Shown one piece after another: positions 17,134 through 26,142 of a stretch of DNA of 64,000 bases (positions within the stretch are counted from its first letter, which is position 1; each line of letters opens with the position of its first letter). The translations under genes were made by a program, and so were the position numbers. The stretch is from the NCBI GenBank assembly GCA_003223515.1, contig QHVI01000024.1:1-64000 (forward strand). The letters are read 5' to 3'. A model generated the notes under the pieces. It was not told where the DNA came from, ran no database searches, and was given only the letters and a program-made list of their open reading frames with translations. Source of the DNA: Candidatus Angelobacter sp. Gp1-AA117 (GTDB taxonomy: Bacteria; Acidobacteriota; Terriglobia; Terriglobales; Acidobacteriaceae).

Positions 17134-19674
17134 TTACCCGCGTTTACGGTGGCGCTTCTCCGCGCGAGAAGGTTTTTCTTCGACCACGGCGAACTGCATT
17201 TTACGCTGCAGGCGGTCGATACGGTCGAGCAGCACATGGACTTTGGCGCCGATCGAATATGTCTTTTTCGTGCGATTGCCGATGATCTGGCGGGTGTTCT
17301 CGCGGAAGGTGTAGTGATCGTCAGTGAGTGAATTGAGAGGCACCAGCCCTTCAATGAATAGCTCTTCCAGCTCCACGAAGAAGCCGAATTTGGTCACGCT
17401 CACGATCAAGCCATCGAATTCCTCGCCAACGCGGTCCTGCATGAACTTGAGCTTCTTCCATTCCAGCAGTTCGCGCTCGGCATCATCGGCGGCGCGCTCG
17501 GATTTGCTGGAGCTTTCAGCAATGTCATGCAGTTCTTCGAGCGGAATGGGGCCACGGTGGGGTGTGTGCTTCTTGTGCTCTTTGCCGTCTCGCGAATGCT
17601 TTTCATGGTGCTTCGACCAGGGTGAAACAGCGCCATCGCTGGAATGGGCCGCTGATTGTGCCTGATGGTACCCGGCAGCCGTGTCGCACAAAACGTCTCG
17701 CAGAATGCGATGAACGATCAGGTCAGGATAGCGGCGAATGGGCGAGGTGAAATGGGTGTACGAAGGAGCAGCCAGCGCGAAGTGGCCTTCGTTCTCTTCC
17801 GAGTAACGGGCCTGCTTGAGCGAACGCAACATAAGATATGACAGGATGCGCTCTTCCGGTTTTCCGGTGATCTTCTGTACCAGCTTCTGGTACATGCGCG
17901 GGGTTACGTGAACTTCCTCGGGCAGTTCAATGACCGGGGCATGGCGTCCGCTGCCATAACGGGCGCGTTTATCGGCGCGGGGCTGGACGCGCTTCACGGG
18001 CAGCGCACCTACGCCCAGTGAATAGCCGAAGCTGGCAGCGATGGTTTCAAATTCAAAGATCTTTTTGGGATCGGGCTTCTCGTGGATGCGGTAGATGCTG
18101 GCGACATCATTCTGTTCGATGTGAGAGGCAACGGTCTCATTGGCCGCCAGCATGAACTCTTCAATCAGGCGGTGGGCCCAGTTGCGCTCGGTGCGAGAGA
18201 CGCCCTTCATCATGCCGTAGTCATCGAACTCGATCACCGGCTCAGGCATATCAAAATCAATGGAGCCGCGCCTTACGCGCTTGCGATTGAGTATCTGCGC
18301 CAGCTCATACATAAGCTTAAAGTTTTCAACCAACGGTGCATAGCGGCGGCGCAGATGCTCATCGCCTTCGATAATGGCGTTGACGTCGGTATAAGTCATG
18401 CGCTCGGCGGAGCGGATGATTCCCTCACCCAGTTTGTAGCTCACGACCTCGCCACGCGGATCGATCTCCATCACGCAGGACATTACGAGGCGGTCCACGT
18501 GGGGGCGAAGCGAGCAGATATCGGTAGAAAGTTCCAGAGGAAGCATGGGTACGGCACGATCAGGGAAGTAGACCGAGGTTCCGCGTTTGCGCGCTTCTTC
18601 ATCGATGGAAGAGCCGTCTTCCACGTAATAAGAAACATCGGCAATATGGACATGCAGCCGGTAATTGCCGTTCTGGAGGCGCTCGACCAGAACGGCATCG
18701 TCGAAGTCACGGGCAGTCTCGCCGTCAATGGTTACGATGGGCAGATTGCGATAGTCCGTGCGATGGGCAATCTCACGCGCGGGAATGACCGGGCTGATCC
18801 CCTGTGCTTCTTCCAGAACCTCCGCCGGGAAGACGTGCGGAATGTGGTGCTTGCGGATGATGATCTCCACGTCCACACCGAAATCGTCTTCATAGCCCAG
18901 AATCTCGACCACGCGGCCACGGGGATTCTGGGTGGCTGAGGGCCACTGAACGATCTCAACTTCCACCACCACGTTTTCAAGGTCGTCCCATTCGCGGCGT
19001 TTGGCTTCTTCGCCCAAGACGCGGTGAGGGCTGGACCTGCGCGGCTTCCGGTCGGAGGGTGGGCGATGTTCGCGGGCTTCCCTGTCTTCTCTGTCTGGGG
19101 CAGAGGGCAGGTTTTCCTGGTCTTCTTCGGTGGGGTACTCCATGCCGTGGGGGATGCTGATCTCCATGGCCAGCTTTTCATCCAGGGGGGTTACATAGTT
19201 GTGGCGCTGGCCATAGTGGAAGGTGCCGACTACGGTTTCCTGCTCGCGCTCGGTCACACGGACGATCCGGCCTTCAGCCCGGCCATCGTGGCGGATGGCC
19301 CCCAGTTCCACCAGAACCCGGTCGCCATGCATGGCGTTGCCAATCTCGGGGGGCGGAATGAAAATATCGCCGATCAGTTTGCCGATAGCCCGCTCGGGCA
19401 GGGAGTCGGGGTCGGGCACGACAAAGCCGAAGCCATCCCGGTGCATGGTCAGTCGTCCTACGACCAGGTCGCGGTTCGATGCTGAAGTAGGCAGGCTCCA
19501 GCGTTCCTTGCCGATCGCCACGAGCTTGCGGCGGCGGATCAGGCCTTTGAGCAGGGCCTCCAAGGCACGCCGTTCCCGCCCTTTTACGCCCAGATCGTGG
19601 ACTATCTGCTTGTATCCGGCAGTATGTTTGGGCTGCTTGCCTATATAACGCAGGATTTCCTGTTCCGTGAGCAT
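17134..19674 (-). CDS. rnr: Ribonuclease R
   Basis: 846 residues. In order: an N-terminal winged-helix (TEQEILRYIGKQPKHTAGY), a cold-shock domain (GRLTMHRDGFGFVVPDP) with a second one near 130-260, the RNB catalytic domain with the metal-binding RNLPIVTIDGETARDFDDA near 320, and an S1 domain near 740-825 (EFDGLIVSVTKFGFFVELEE). The tail is basic (EKPSRAEKRHRKRG). RNase R is a processive 3'-5' exoribonuclease that degrades structured RNA and acts in rRNA quality control and trans-translation. Two charged inserts near 190-215 and 660-700 are longer than in E. coli. It is a single gene on the minus strand; upstream DNA to 20005 carries no other gene. Confidence 0.96.
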   Translation of the reverse strand: MLTEQEILRYIGKQPKHTAGYKQIVHDLGVKGRERRALEALLKGLIRRRKLVAIGKERWSLPTSASNRDLVVGRLTMHRDGFGFVVPDPDSLPERAIGKLIGDIFIPPPEIGNAMHGDRVLVELGAIRHDGRAEGRIVRVTEREQETVVGTFHYGQRHNYVTPLDEKLAMEISIPHGMEYPTEEDQENLPSAPDREDREAREHRPPSDRKPRRSSPHRVLGEEAKRREWDDLENVVVEVEIVQWPSATQNPRGRVVEILGYEDDFGVDVEIIIRKHHIPHVFPAEVLEEAQGISPVIPAREIAHRTDYRNLPIVTIDGETARDFDDAVLVERLQNGNYRLHVHIADVSYYVEDGSSIDEEARKRGTSVYFPDRAVPMLPLELSTDICSLRPHVDRLVMSCVMEIDPRGEVVSYKLGEGIIRSAERMTYTDVNAIIEGDEHLRRRYAPLVENFKLMYELAQILNRKRVRRGSIDFDMPEPVIEFDDYGMMKGVSRTERNWAHRLIEEFMLAANETVASHIEQNDVASIYRIHEKPDPKKIFEFETIAASFGYSLGVGALPVKRVQPRADKRARYGSGRHAPVIELPEEVHVTPRMYQKLVQKITGKPEERILSYLMLRSLKQARYSEENEGHFALAAPSYTHFTSPIRRYPDLIVHRILRDVLCDTAAGYHQAQSAAHSSDGAVSPWSKHHEKHSRDGKEHKKHTPHRGPIPLEELHDIAESSSKSERAADDAERELLEWKKLKFMQDRVGEEFDGLIVSVTKFGFFVELEELFIEGLVPLNSLTDDHYTFRENTRQIIGNRTKKTYSIGAKVHVLLDRIDRLQRKMQFAVVEEKPSRAEKRHRKRG

Positions 19675-20005
19675 GACCTCTTTACTGTAACCCCTGCTAA
19701 GCGCGAATGGTTTTTTTCTCTAAGTATGATGCCCGATATAAGAAATGCCAGCAGAGCGGGAATAATTACACGCAAGCTGGCAACCATGCTGATCCTTCCG
19801 GGCAGCGTGGTCTGCCGGAAAGCAGTGCCAATCCAGCAATTCTGGAATTTGGCGCGGGCAACCAGAATTTGGCGATTTACGTGCCACTGCTTTGGTTTGT
19901 CCCCCCAGGTGCCATGAAAGTGCGTTTGAGCAGACGGCCGAAAGCTGGCTGTGCGCTGCACCAAGACACCGGGCTGAAGTAGCCCAAATGAAAGGAATTT
20001 TTGTA

Positions 20006-20557
20006 ATGTGGAAGCCCGCGAATCCGCCTAGCAGCACCACCCCCAATCAGAAACCTATGATGGAACCGGAGAAACCAACCATGAGCACCACACCGAATCT
20101 GACCAGCGAGCCGACGCCCGCCGCCGCTCCTCGCAATGCAGTTCTGAACAACCAGGAGCAGGCCACCATCGGCAAGTCACTCGTCATTAAGGGCGAGGTT
20201 ACCGGCTCCGAATCACTTTACATCGATGGCCGCGTGGAAGGCACGATCAACCTTCCCGGCAACCGTGTGACTGTGGGCCGCAACGGCCAGGTCCAGGCCA
20301 ATGTCAATGCCCGTGAAGTCGTAGTTCTGGGCAAAGTAAAGGGCAACCTCACCGCCAGTGACCGCGTGGACATCCGCAATGAAGGCTCCCTGACCGGCGA
20401 TGTGGTCTGCCAGCGGATCAGCATTGAAGACGGCGCCTATTTCAAGGGCGGCATCGATATCCGCAAGCCCAACCAGAAGGAAATGAACGGTACCACGCCA
20501 ATCAATAGCGCCACCAAGACCGAGAGCACTCCCGCAATTGCTGCGGCAAATGCTTAA
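20006..20557 (+). CDS. Bactofilin
   Basis: 183 residues from ATG 20006, with AAAGGA about 10 nt upstream; ATG 19988 is an alternative. A Pro/Thr-rich disordered N-terminus precedes the bactofilin beta-helix (IGKSLVIKGEVTGSESLYID, RVEGTINLPGNRVTVGRNG, GNLTASDRVDIRNEGSL, SIEDGAYFKGGIDI), followed by a disordered tail. Bactofilins self-assemble into nucleotide-free filaments that scaffold cell-shape or polar complexes. No M23 peptidase partner gene is adjacent here. A rho-independent terminator follows at 20607. Confidence 0.93.
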   Translation: MWKPANPPSSTTPNQKPMMEPEKPTMSTTPNLTSEPTPAAAPRNAVLNNQEQATIGKSLVIKGEVTGSESLYIDGRVEGTINLPGNRVTVGRNGQVQANVNAREVVVLGKVKGNLTASDRVDIRNEGSLTGDVVCQRISIEDGAYFKGGIDIRKPNQKEMNGTTPINSATKTESTPAIAAANA

Positions 20558-20606
20558 AGTTTAGCGAAAGGCTGCCGATAAGAAAGACATCTCCTTATAT
20601 CTCGTC

Positions 20607-20642
20607 GGGTGCTTCGTCAGTGGAGCACCCAACATTTTTATT
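20607..20642 (+). terminator. Rho-independent terminator after bactofilin
   Basis: GGGTGCT (20607-20613) pairs with AGCACCC (20624-20630) and is followed by AACATTTTTATTTTT. Confidence 0.85.
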
Positions 20643-20668
20643 TTTAACTCAATAAGCAGTGACTCCCC

Positions 20669-20875
20669 ATGGTTAACAAGATTCTCCAGCTCTTATCCAT
20701 TCGATGCTCCCATAGAAAGATCTCACAGCCCTTTGCTGCTTCTTCGGCTGTGCGCCGCGCCGTAAATTCAGACTGGGATGCACCCACGCCTTCCGGCCAT
20801 CATTACGTGGTCTGCCTGGATTGCGGCAAGAAGTTTCAGTATGACTGGGCGAACATGAGGATGCTTGAGAAGTAG
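20669..20875 (+). CDS. Small CxxC protein of unknown function
   Basis: 68 residues from ATG 20669. The C-terminal half, HHYVVCLDCGKKFQYDWANM, carries a single CLDC pair in a zinc-ribbon-like setting, plus Cys 13 and His 15 in the N-terminal part. I believe it is a real gene because the C-terminal segment looks constrained and it starts with an ATG close behind the bactofilin terminator. Its function is unknown; metal binding is inferred. Confidence 0.6.
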   Translation: MVNKILQLLSIRCSHRKISQPFAASSAVRRAVNSDWDAPTPSGHHYVVCLDCGKKFQYDWANMRMLEK

Positions 20876-21371
20876 CAGCCAGCAATTAGCACTTGGCAAT
20901 TAGCTTGGGTGACGACGCCCCTCGACCATTCCAGCCGTTTTTCACCATAACGGGGGCTAAGGACGCGAAGAGCACAAGGGCAATTCACTGCAAGCCGATC
21001 TAATTCACATGGTCCATCCGGACAATGATGGTGTGTCCGAATGGACAGGGGCCCTGTTTCACTGAACCAGGCATGTGAAGATGTTTGCACCCACCTCTCA
21101 GGCGCGATCTCTACAGATTTCAGGAGAGACATAGAAGAGACCTATAGGCGAATGGATGAATTTCCATTGCCAGGCTAATTCGGGTGAGACACTCCATCGC
21201 GTAAAGCCACATGTTTTCAATCAGAACGAGTTTTCTTCCATCTTTAGCGTTTCTGGCCAAAAACTTGCTTTATAAAAAGCTGCTCAAGGGTTAGAGCCAC
21301 ACCGCTGGGTTCTGTGTGCCTTTGAGTCCTCTAATCAAAATCCAAACCGAACAACTGAGAGGAACCAGGAG
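20876..21371. other. Gene-free stretch
   Basis: No frame here has a start signal and protein-like composition, and I see no RNA fold. It presumably carries the promoter of the CHRD gene close to its right end. Confidence 0.4.
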
Positions 21372-21887
21372 ATGAGAAAACTCTGTTTAGCAGTTTTGGC
21401 TGTGCTCTGCCTATGCGTGATGAGCGCAGCTACCGACAAGGATGACGTGATCAAGCTTCGTGCCCGCTTGCAGGGAGCCAATGAAGTGCCTGCGATCAAC
21501 AGCGATGGCAGCGCGCTCTTCACCGCGACGATCCATCAGGATGGCTCCATCAACTTCAAAGTAACGTTCGAGAACCTGACCAGCAACCTGCTGGTGTCGC
21601 ATCTCCACTTCGGCAAAGAGCATGTGGCCGGTGGAGTGATGATCTTTCTCTGCGGCGGAGACAGCCAGCCTGCCTGCCCCGCAGCTACTACCGGATCATT
21701 TGAAGGCACAATCACCGCGGCCAATGTGACTGGTCCTACGGGACAGGGAATCACAGCGGGCGATCTGGCCTCCGCGTTGCGCGCCGTACGGCAGGGAGCC
21801 GCCTACGCGAATATTCATACCGTCAAGTTCCCCGGCGGTGAGATTCGCGGACAAGTTGTTGTACGTAATGAGGGAGACGACGACTAG
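21372..21887 (+). CDS. Secreted CHRD-domain protein
   Basis: 171 residues with a signal peptide (MRKLCLAVLAVLCLCVMSAA). A CHRD domain follows: LRARLQGANEVPAINSDGSA at its start, ITFN-like strands (INFKVTFENLTSNLLVSHLH), GGVMIFLCGG and AAYANIHTVKFPGGEIRGQV at its end, which is the most characteristic CHRD segment. CHRD domains, first described in Chordin, are beta-rich extracellular modules whose bacterial role is unknown. An SD-like AGGAG precedes ATG 21372. A strong terminator follows at 21913. Confidence 0.9.
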   Translation: MRKLCLAVLAVLCLCVMSAATDKDDVIKLRARLQGANEVPAINSDGSALFTATIHQDGSINFKVTFENLTSNLLVSHLHFGKEHVAGGVMIFLCGGDSQPACPAATTGSFEGTITAANVTGPTGQGITAGDLASALRAVRQGAAYANIHTVKFPGGEIRGQVVVRNEGDDD

Positions 21888-21912
21888 CAGCAATTCCCTG
21901 ATGTCCTTTGAA

Positions 21913-21936
21913 ACCCCGCTTCGGCGGGGTATTTTT
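21913..21936 (+). terminator. Rho-independent terminator after CHRD gene
   Basis: ACCCCGC-TTCG-GCGGGGT tetraloop hairpin followed by ATTTTTG. Confidence 0.9.
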
Positions 21937-21949
21937 GTAAAACTGGAAA

Positions 21950-22085
21950 TTAACCGCAGCGCAGTAGAGTCGCAACCAAAGACAAACCTCAACCGCAGCG
22001 TGGCGAGCCCACAACCAAATCTTTTACCGCAGCGTGGCGAGCCACAACCAAAAACCTTTTACCGCAGAGGACGCAGAGGAAGCAA
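21950..22085. repeat. Tandem copies of an AACCGCAGCGTGGCGAGCC-type repeat
   Basis: Three successive imperfect units (near 21952, 21990 and 22024) of 'aaccgcagcgtggcgagccacaacc' lead into a 'accgcagaggacgcagag' unit. The GTGGCGAGCCAC core is palindromic. Single diverged copies occur near 9088, 37645 and 58740. Non-coding. Confidence 0.6.
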
Positions 22086-22220
22086 GAGTAAGTTTATGTA
22101 TATCGGATCTGGCAGTGTTTCAGTTCCTTAAGACTTTTTCGGTTGCCAAAGCTGGATTGGAAGGGGGGTAAAAGCAGCATGAAGTTCTTCACAGGAAGAC
22201 AAGAATTTTGGAGATAGCAA

Positions 22221-22345
22221 TGCAGAGGACGCAAAGGTAGCAAAAGTAGTTGATGTGTATTGAATTTGGTGGTGTGTTGCTCCCTATGGACTGCACTCGC
22301 CCTTGGCTGCGCGGGAGAATTCGTCGCAAGCAGAGAAGAATTCGA
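22221..22345 (-). repeat. About 125-bp dispersed repeat, family B copy 2
   Basis: Inverted relative to the copies at 14593 and 55557. It shows TTTGGTGGTGTGTTGCTCCC and AGAATTCGTCGCAAGCAGAG as the mirror landmarks. Confidence 0.75.
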
Positions 22346-22377
22346 TCGCTAGTAATACAAAGGACGCAGAGGAAATC

Positions 22378-22393
22378 TCATGCGATTGCCCTG
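22378..22393. repeat. Solo copy of a MITE terminal repeat
   Basis: TCATGCGATTGCCCTG matches 16 of the 19 bases of the terminal inverted repeats of the MITE at 46309-46504. It stops 3 bp before the murJ stop codon. Confidence 0.6.
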
Positions 22394-22395
22394 GG

Positions 22396-23997
22396 CTACT
22401 TAGCTCTCTTGAATCGGCGAAGCAGGTTTTGTGTTTGGTCGATTCCAATGGCGGCGGTGAGGCCAAGATAGACCAGCCCGTAGGGGATCAGAATGAGCAC
22501 AGCGGCCAACCGAGGGTTGGAGGGATGCAGCCAGAGTTTCACTCCCCAGCCTGCGGCGGCGCCCACAACCGCACACAGCCACAACTTCGCCAGATAAACA
22601 GCAGGAGCGGGTATACGGCCGATGCGACGCTCCATTCCACTACGCAGCAAGAGGAATTCAATCCACGCAGCGATGCCCGCCGAAGCCGTAAGTCCTGCTG
22701 CGCCCCAGCGAAGATCGATTCCCAGTAGATGCGGCAGCGGCCATGCAAACAGGAAGCCCAGAACAGTCGTAAGGGTTACACGCACGATAGCGAAGCGCAA
22801 TGGAGTGCGCGTATCGCGAAGAGCGTAATATGCTGAGTTGTAAAGGCGACCTACGGTCGAAGCCACTAATCCTACAGCGGAGCCGGCCAGAATGCCCCAG
22901 ACATAGATGGCGTCTGAATGAGTGAATCGTCCCACCTGGAAAATAGCGCCAGCTACGACGTCACCCAATGCAAGAAACGCTATGGCAGAGGGCACAACAA
23001 AGAAACCGATGCGGCGAGTGCTGGATTCAATTCGACGGCCCAGAGCGGCGGCGATCTCCTGCTCATTGCCGAGAGTGCTGGACATGGCCGGCAATTCAGC
23101 TACAGAAACCGACATGCCGAACAGACCAATGGGCAGCAGATAAAGATTCTGCGCATTGGAAAGCGCCGCCAAGGCACCCGCGGGAAGATAACTGGCAAGA
23201 AAAGTATCAATGTAGCCGCTCAACTGCACCACACCCCGGCTGACGAATACCGGGCCGAAGTTGCGGATGACCATCCTGACGTTCTGGTTGGCGATGCTGA
23301 GAGTCAACCGCAGTTTGGGAACCAGCCTGAGCACAATCGGAAGCTGAATGAAAAATTGTAATGCGCTACCGACAACCGATCCCCATGCTGCATAGGCAGC
23401 GAGCCGGGGGATTTCGGTGTGGCGACCGAATGCCAGTAGAGCGACAATGATGGCCGCATTCCAGATCACCGGTGAAACATAGGAGAGAAAAAACTTGCGA
23501 TGGCTGTTCAGGACGCCCAGGCACCATGCTGAGAGCACCATCAGTCCAGCCGCGGGGAAGAAAATCTTTACCAGATGAATGGCGAGTTCACGTGTCTGGC
23601 CCTTAAAGCCACCTGCAATAACATCAATAAAGTAAGGAGTGGCAAAAACACCCAGCAGCACCATCACTGAGGTGACCAGGGCAAGCAGCGAAAGGATTAC
23701 CCCAGCCACACGTCCGGCCTCCTGTTCGTCATCCTGTGCGATCAGCTTTGCATATACCGGAATAAAGGAGGCGGAGAGCACGCCTTCGCCAAACAGGTTT
23801 GACAGGAAATTAGGGATGCGCATGGCTGCGCGAAATGCGTCGGCCACGGGCGAGATGCCGAAGAAACCGGCGATAGCGCTTTCCCGCACCAGCCCGGCAA
23901 GACGGCTGAGGAAGATGCCGGAAGCGACCAGAAAAGCCGAACGGCCAGTCTCTGTGTGTGCAGGTTGCGCCGCTGGCCCCTTGGAATTATCGACCAT
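22396..23997 (-). CDS. murJ: Lipid II flippase MurJ
   Basis: 533 residues with about 14 transmembrane helices. The N-terminal GIFLSRLAGLVRESAIAGFFG and DAFRAAMRIPNFLSNLFGEGVLSASFIPVY match the MurJ/MviN signature. These include the first-helix Ser-Arg-x-x-Gly-x-x-Arg motif and the Arg in RIPN that are essential in E. coli MurJ. It flips undecaprenyl-linked peptidoglycan precursor across the inner membrane. The C-terminus is basic (NLLRRFKRAK). It is a single gene; repeat sequence abuts its 3' end. Confidence 0.96.
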   Translation of the reverse strand: MVDNSKGPAAQPAHTETGRSAFLVASGIFLSRLAGLVRESAIAGFFGISPVADAFRAAMRIPNFLSNLFGEGVLSASFIPVYAKLIAQDDEQEAGRVAGVILSLLALVTSVMVLLGVFATPYFIDVIAGGFKGQTRELAIHLVKIFFPAAGLMVLSAWCLGVLNSHRKFFLSYVSPVIWNAAIIVALLAFGRHTEIPRLAAYAAWGSVVGSALQFFIQLPIVLRLVPKLRLTLSIANQNVRMVIRNFGPVFVSRGVVQLSGYIDTFLASYLPAGALAALSNAQNLYLLPIGLFGMSVSVAELPAMSSTLGNEQEIAAALGRRIESSTRRIGFFVVPSAIAFLALGDVVAGAIFQVGRFTHSDAIYVWGILAGSAVGLVASTVGRLYNSAYYALRDTRTPLRFAIVRVTLTTVLGFLFAWPLPHLLGIDLRWGAAGLTASAGIAAWIEFLLLRSGMERRIGRIPAPAVYLAKLWLCAVVGAAAGWGVKLWLHPSNPRLAAVLILIPYGLVYLGLTAAIGIDQTQNLLRRFKRAK

Positions 23998-24158
23998 GTC
24001 TCAAGTGTTGTTATAAATGAAGAGTGTTGCGAGTGGACAGAGTTAGCCGGATTTTTACCGCAAAGGACGCAAAGGAAACAAAGGAAGCATGGGAAATCAA
24101 ACTTCAACCACGCAGACGCCGAGGCACTGAGAAAACCTAACTAAAGAATAATAAGGAA

Positions 24159-25550
24159 TTAACCGGACAATACTTCCAGTTGAATGCGGTTGGATTTCGG
24201 GCCGAAGGCGCCTACCACAATGGCCACGATGAGCATGGCCGTGGCGATGATGGCAAAAACGCCGAGCGTGCCGTAGGAATGCAGCACCTGGGCAATCAGG
24301 AATCCGACAAAGATCGAGGTGAAGCGGCTCCAGCTATAGACGAAGCCGACGGCCTGGGCGCGGATGCGCGTGGGATACAGTTCGGCCTGATAGGTATGCA
24401 GCGCGCAGGAGAACCAGGAGTTTGCCAGTGTAATGACTCCGCCCAGCAGGACGATGCCGGCTGCGGTGCGCTGCTGCGCCCAGACCAATCCACAGGCGGC
24501 GATGGTAAGCGCCAGGACGACGATCTGCCACTTGCGCTGCAAAGTGTCGGCGTAACGCATGGCAATGATAGAACCGATGGGATTGAGCATGGCCATCAGC
24601 AGCACATAAAGCAGAGACTTGGTAATATCAATGCCCTCATTGACCAGCAGCACCGGTACCCAGGCGGCGAAGCCGTAATAGCCGATGGCCTGAAAGGCGT
24701 TGAAGACGGTCAGCATGACGGTGCGTCCAAGATAGGGCTGTTTCCAGATTTCAATCCATGCGCCGTGCCGGCCTTCTGTTTCGGCTGTTGAGGGTTCCGG
24801 CTCAGGCAGTTTCCCGCCAGTCTCCCTGAATACTTTCGACTCCAGTTTTGAAATTACATTCAGGGCCTCTGTGTAACGACCGTGGGCGGCCAGCCAGCGC
24901 GGTGACTCGGGCAGGCGGGCGCGCAGGAACCAGACAACCAGCGCCCCGGCTCCTCCGGCGAGGGCCACGTAGCGCCAGCCCGCAATGCCGAACCAGGAGT
25001 GCGGAATGGCCAGCAGCGAGATCGCGGCCACGCAGGGCACAGCGCAGTAGGAGATGACCTGTGAGAGCGCGATGTATTGTCCGCGAGCTGTTTTGGGAGT
25101 GATTTCGGTGATGTAAGAACTGATGGTAACCAGTTGGACGCCAATTCCCAGCCCGCAGATGAAGCGCCACAGGTCGATCATGGCGGCGGTATGCATGAAA
25201 GCCATGATGAGCGTGGCCAGCGAATACCAGAGCAGAGATAACGTAAACATGGCGCGGCGGCCATAGCGGTCAGAGAACCAACTGAAGACCAGCGTGCCCA
25301 GGAACATTCCGGCAAATCCCGAGCCAACAAAGCTGGCAAAGCCGTGAATGTCCCAAGGTTCTGGTGTGGTGGTCCTGAAGACGCCGGACTTGATGAAGCC
25401 GACAGCGATGTAGCCGGTCATGAACAGGTCGTAAAGTTCAAAGAACCCGCCGATGGAGATACGCGCTACCAGGTTGCGGAGATATCGGGAGGGAGGCAGG
25501 CGGTCCAGCAGGGCAGCAATGCCGGCAGAGGTGATGTGGACCTGTGGCAC
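24159..25550 (-). CDS. MFS transporter (sugar/metabolite:proton symporter type)
   Basis: About 463 residues from GTG 25550. The frame extends to 25664, but that part lies in intergenic repeat and gives an implausible N-terminus. It has twelve hydrophobic helices. Landmarks are FFELYDLFMTGYIAVG in helix 1 (a pattern of the metabolite:H+ symporter group), the A-like motif SDRYGRRAMF after helix 2, and the PESPRWLAAHGRY loop of the sugar-porter type before the central loop. YPTRIRAQAVGFVYSWSR lies in the second half. The substrate is not readable; aromatic acids, niacin-like acids or sugars are all possible. No enzyme genes are adjacent to help. Confidence 0.88.
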   Translation of the reverse strand: MPQVHITSAGIAALLDRLPPSRYLRNLVARISIGGFFELYDLFMTGYIAVGFIKSGVFRTTTPEPWDIHGFASFVGSGFAGMFLGTLVFSWFSDRYGRRAMFTLSLLWYSLATLIMAFMHTAAMIDLWRFICGLGIGVQLVTISSYITEITPKTARGQYIALSQVISYCAVPCVAAISLLAIPHSWFGIAGWRYVALAGGAGALVVWFLRARLPESPRWLAAHGRYTEALNVISKLESKVFRETGGKLPEPEPSTAETEGRHGAWIEIWKQPYLGRTVMLTVFNAFQAIGYYGFAAWVPVLLVNEGIDITKSLLYVLLMAMLNPIGSIIAMRYADTLQRKWQIVVLALTIAACGLVWAQQRTAAGIVLLGGVITLANSWFSCALHTYQAELYPTRIRAQAVGFVYSWSRFTSIFVGFLIAQVLHSYGTLGVFAIIATAMLIVAIVVGAFGPKSNRIQLEVLSG

Positions 25551-25831
25551 CCCAGCTTTATATCGGAAGCAAGTAGCAGCTAGCAAATAGCAACTGGCGA
25601 AACCAGATGCAAGATTCAGCCGCAGATGAACGCTGATAAACGCTGAAAAAACAAATCTAACCACAGATCAACACAGATATACACAGATTTTGCATGTGGG
25701 TTAAACGATAAGGGACGAGGAAAAGCGAGTGTGCATATTGATCAATAAATGCTTGTCAATATTGGGAAGATGAGCCAGACAGAAAAATTGTCGCAAAAAG
25801 CAAGAAGTCAGGACGGAAAGCTGGGGGGTTG

Positions 25832-26008
25832 CTACATCTTGTGTTCGTTGGCGTCGGACATGGCCTGCCAGGTAGCGATGCCGCAATCGATGATCTCAGT
25901 CCTGCCGCAATTGCTGCATTTGTACTCGCGCATGTCGCGTCCGGAGAAGGTGGTCTTCTCCGTCTGCTCCATCTTGCCGCTGCAATTGGGACAAGTCAGT
26001 TCGTCCAT
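25832..26008 (-). CDS. 58-aa zinc-ribbon protein
   Basis: From ATG 26008 to TAG 25832: MDELTCPNCSGKMEQTEKTT and YKCSNCGRTEIIDCG. Two CxxC pairs (CPNC, CSNC) 25 residues apart form a classic zinc ribbon, with a fifth Cys after it. The frame is short enough to be missed by gene finders that use a 60-codon cutoff, but composition and motif are convincing. Role unknown; small zinc ribbons often bind nucleic acids or partner proteins. It is divergent from purD. Confidence 0.8.
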   Translation of the reverse strand: MDELTCPNCSGKMEQTEKTTFSGRDMREYKCSNCGRTEIIDCGIATWQAMSDANEHKM

Positions 26009-26142
26009 AAGCCCTCATCTGTGCGCATCATACACCCGCAGGGATACCCGATGACAATCTTTTGTGGTCGTTGGGGCATAGAGCATCTGATTCGCCTCAT
26101 CACGCCGGTTTGATTTATCCTCAATGGTTTACCCGGACACGC

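Noticed and set aside
18082-18939. 285-codon plus-strand frame
   Set aside because: It is the antisense shadow of ribonuclease R and has no recognisable domain.
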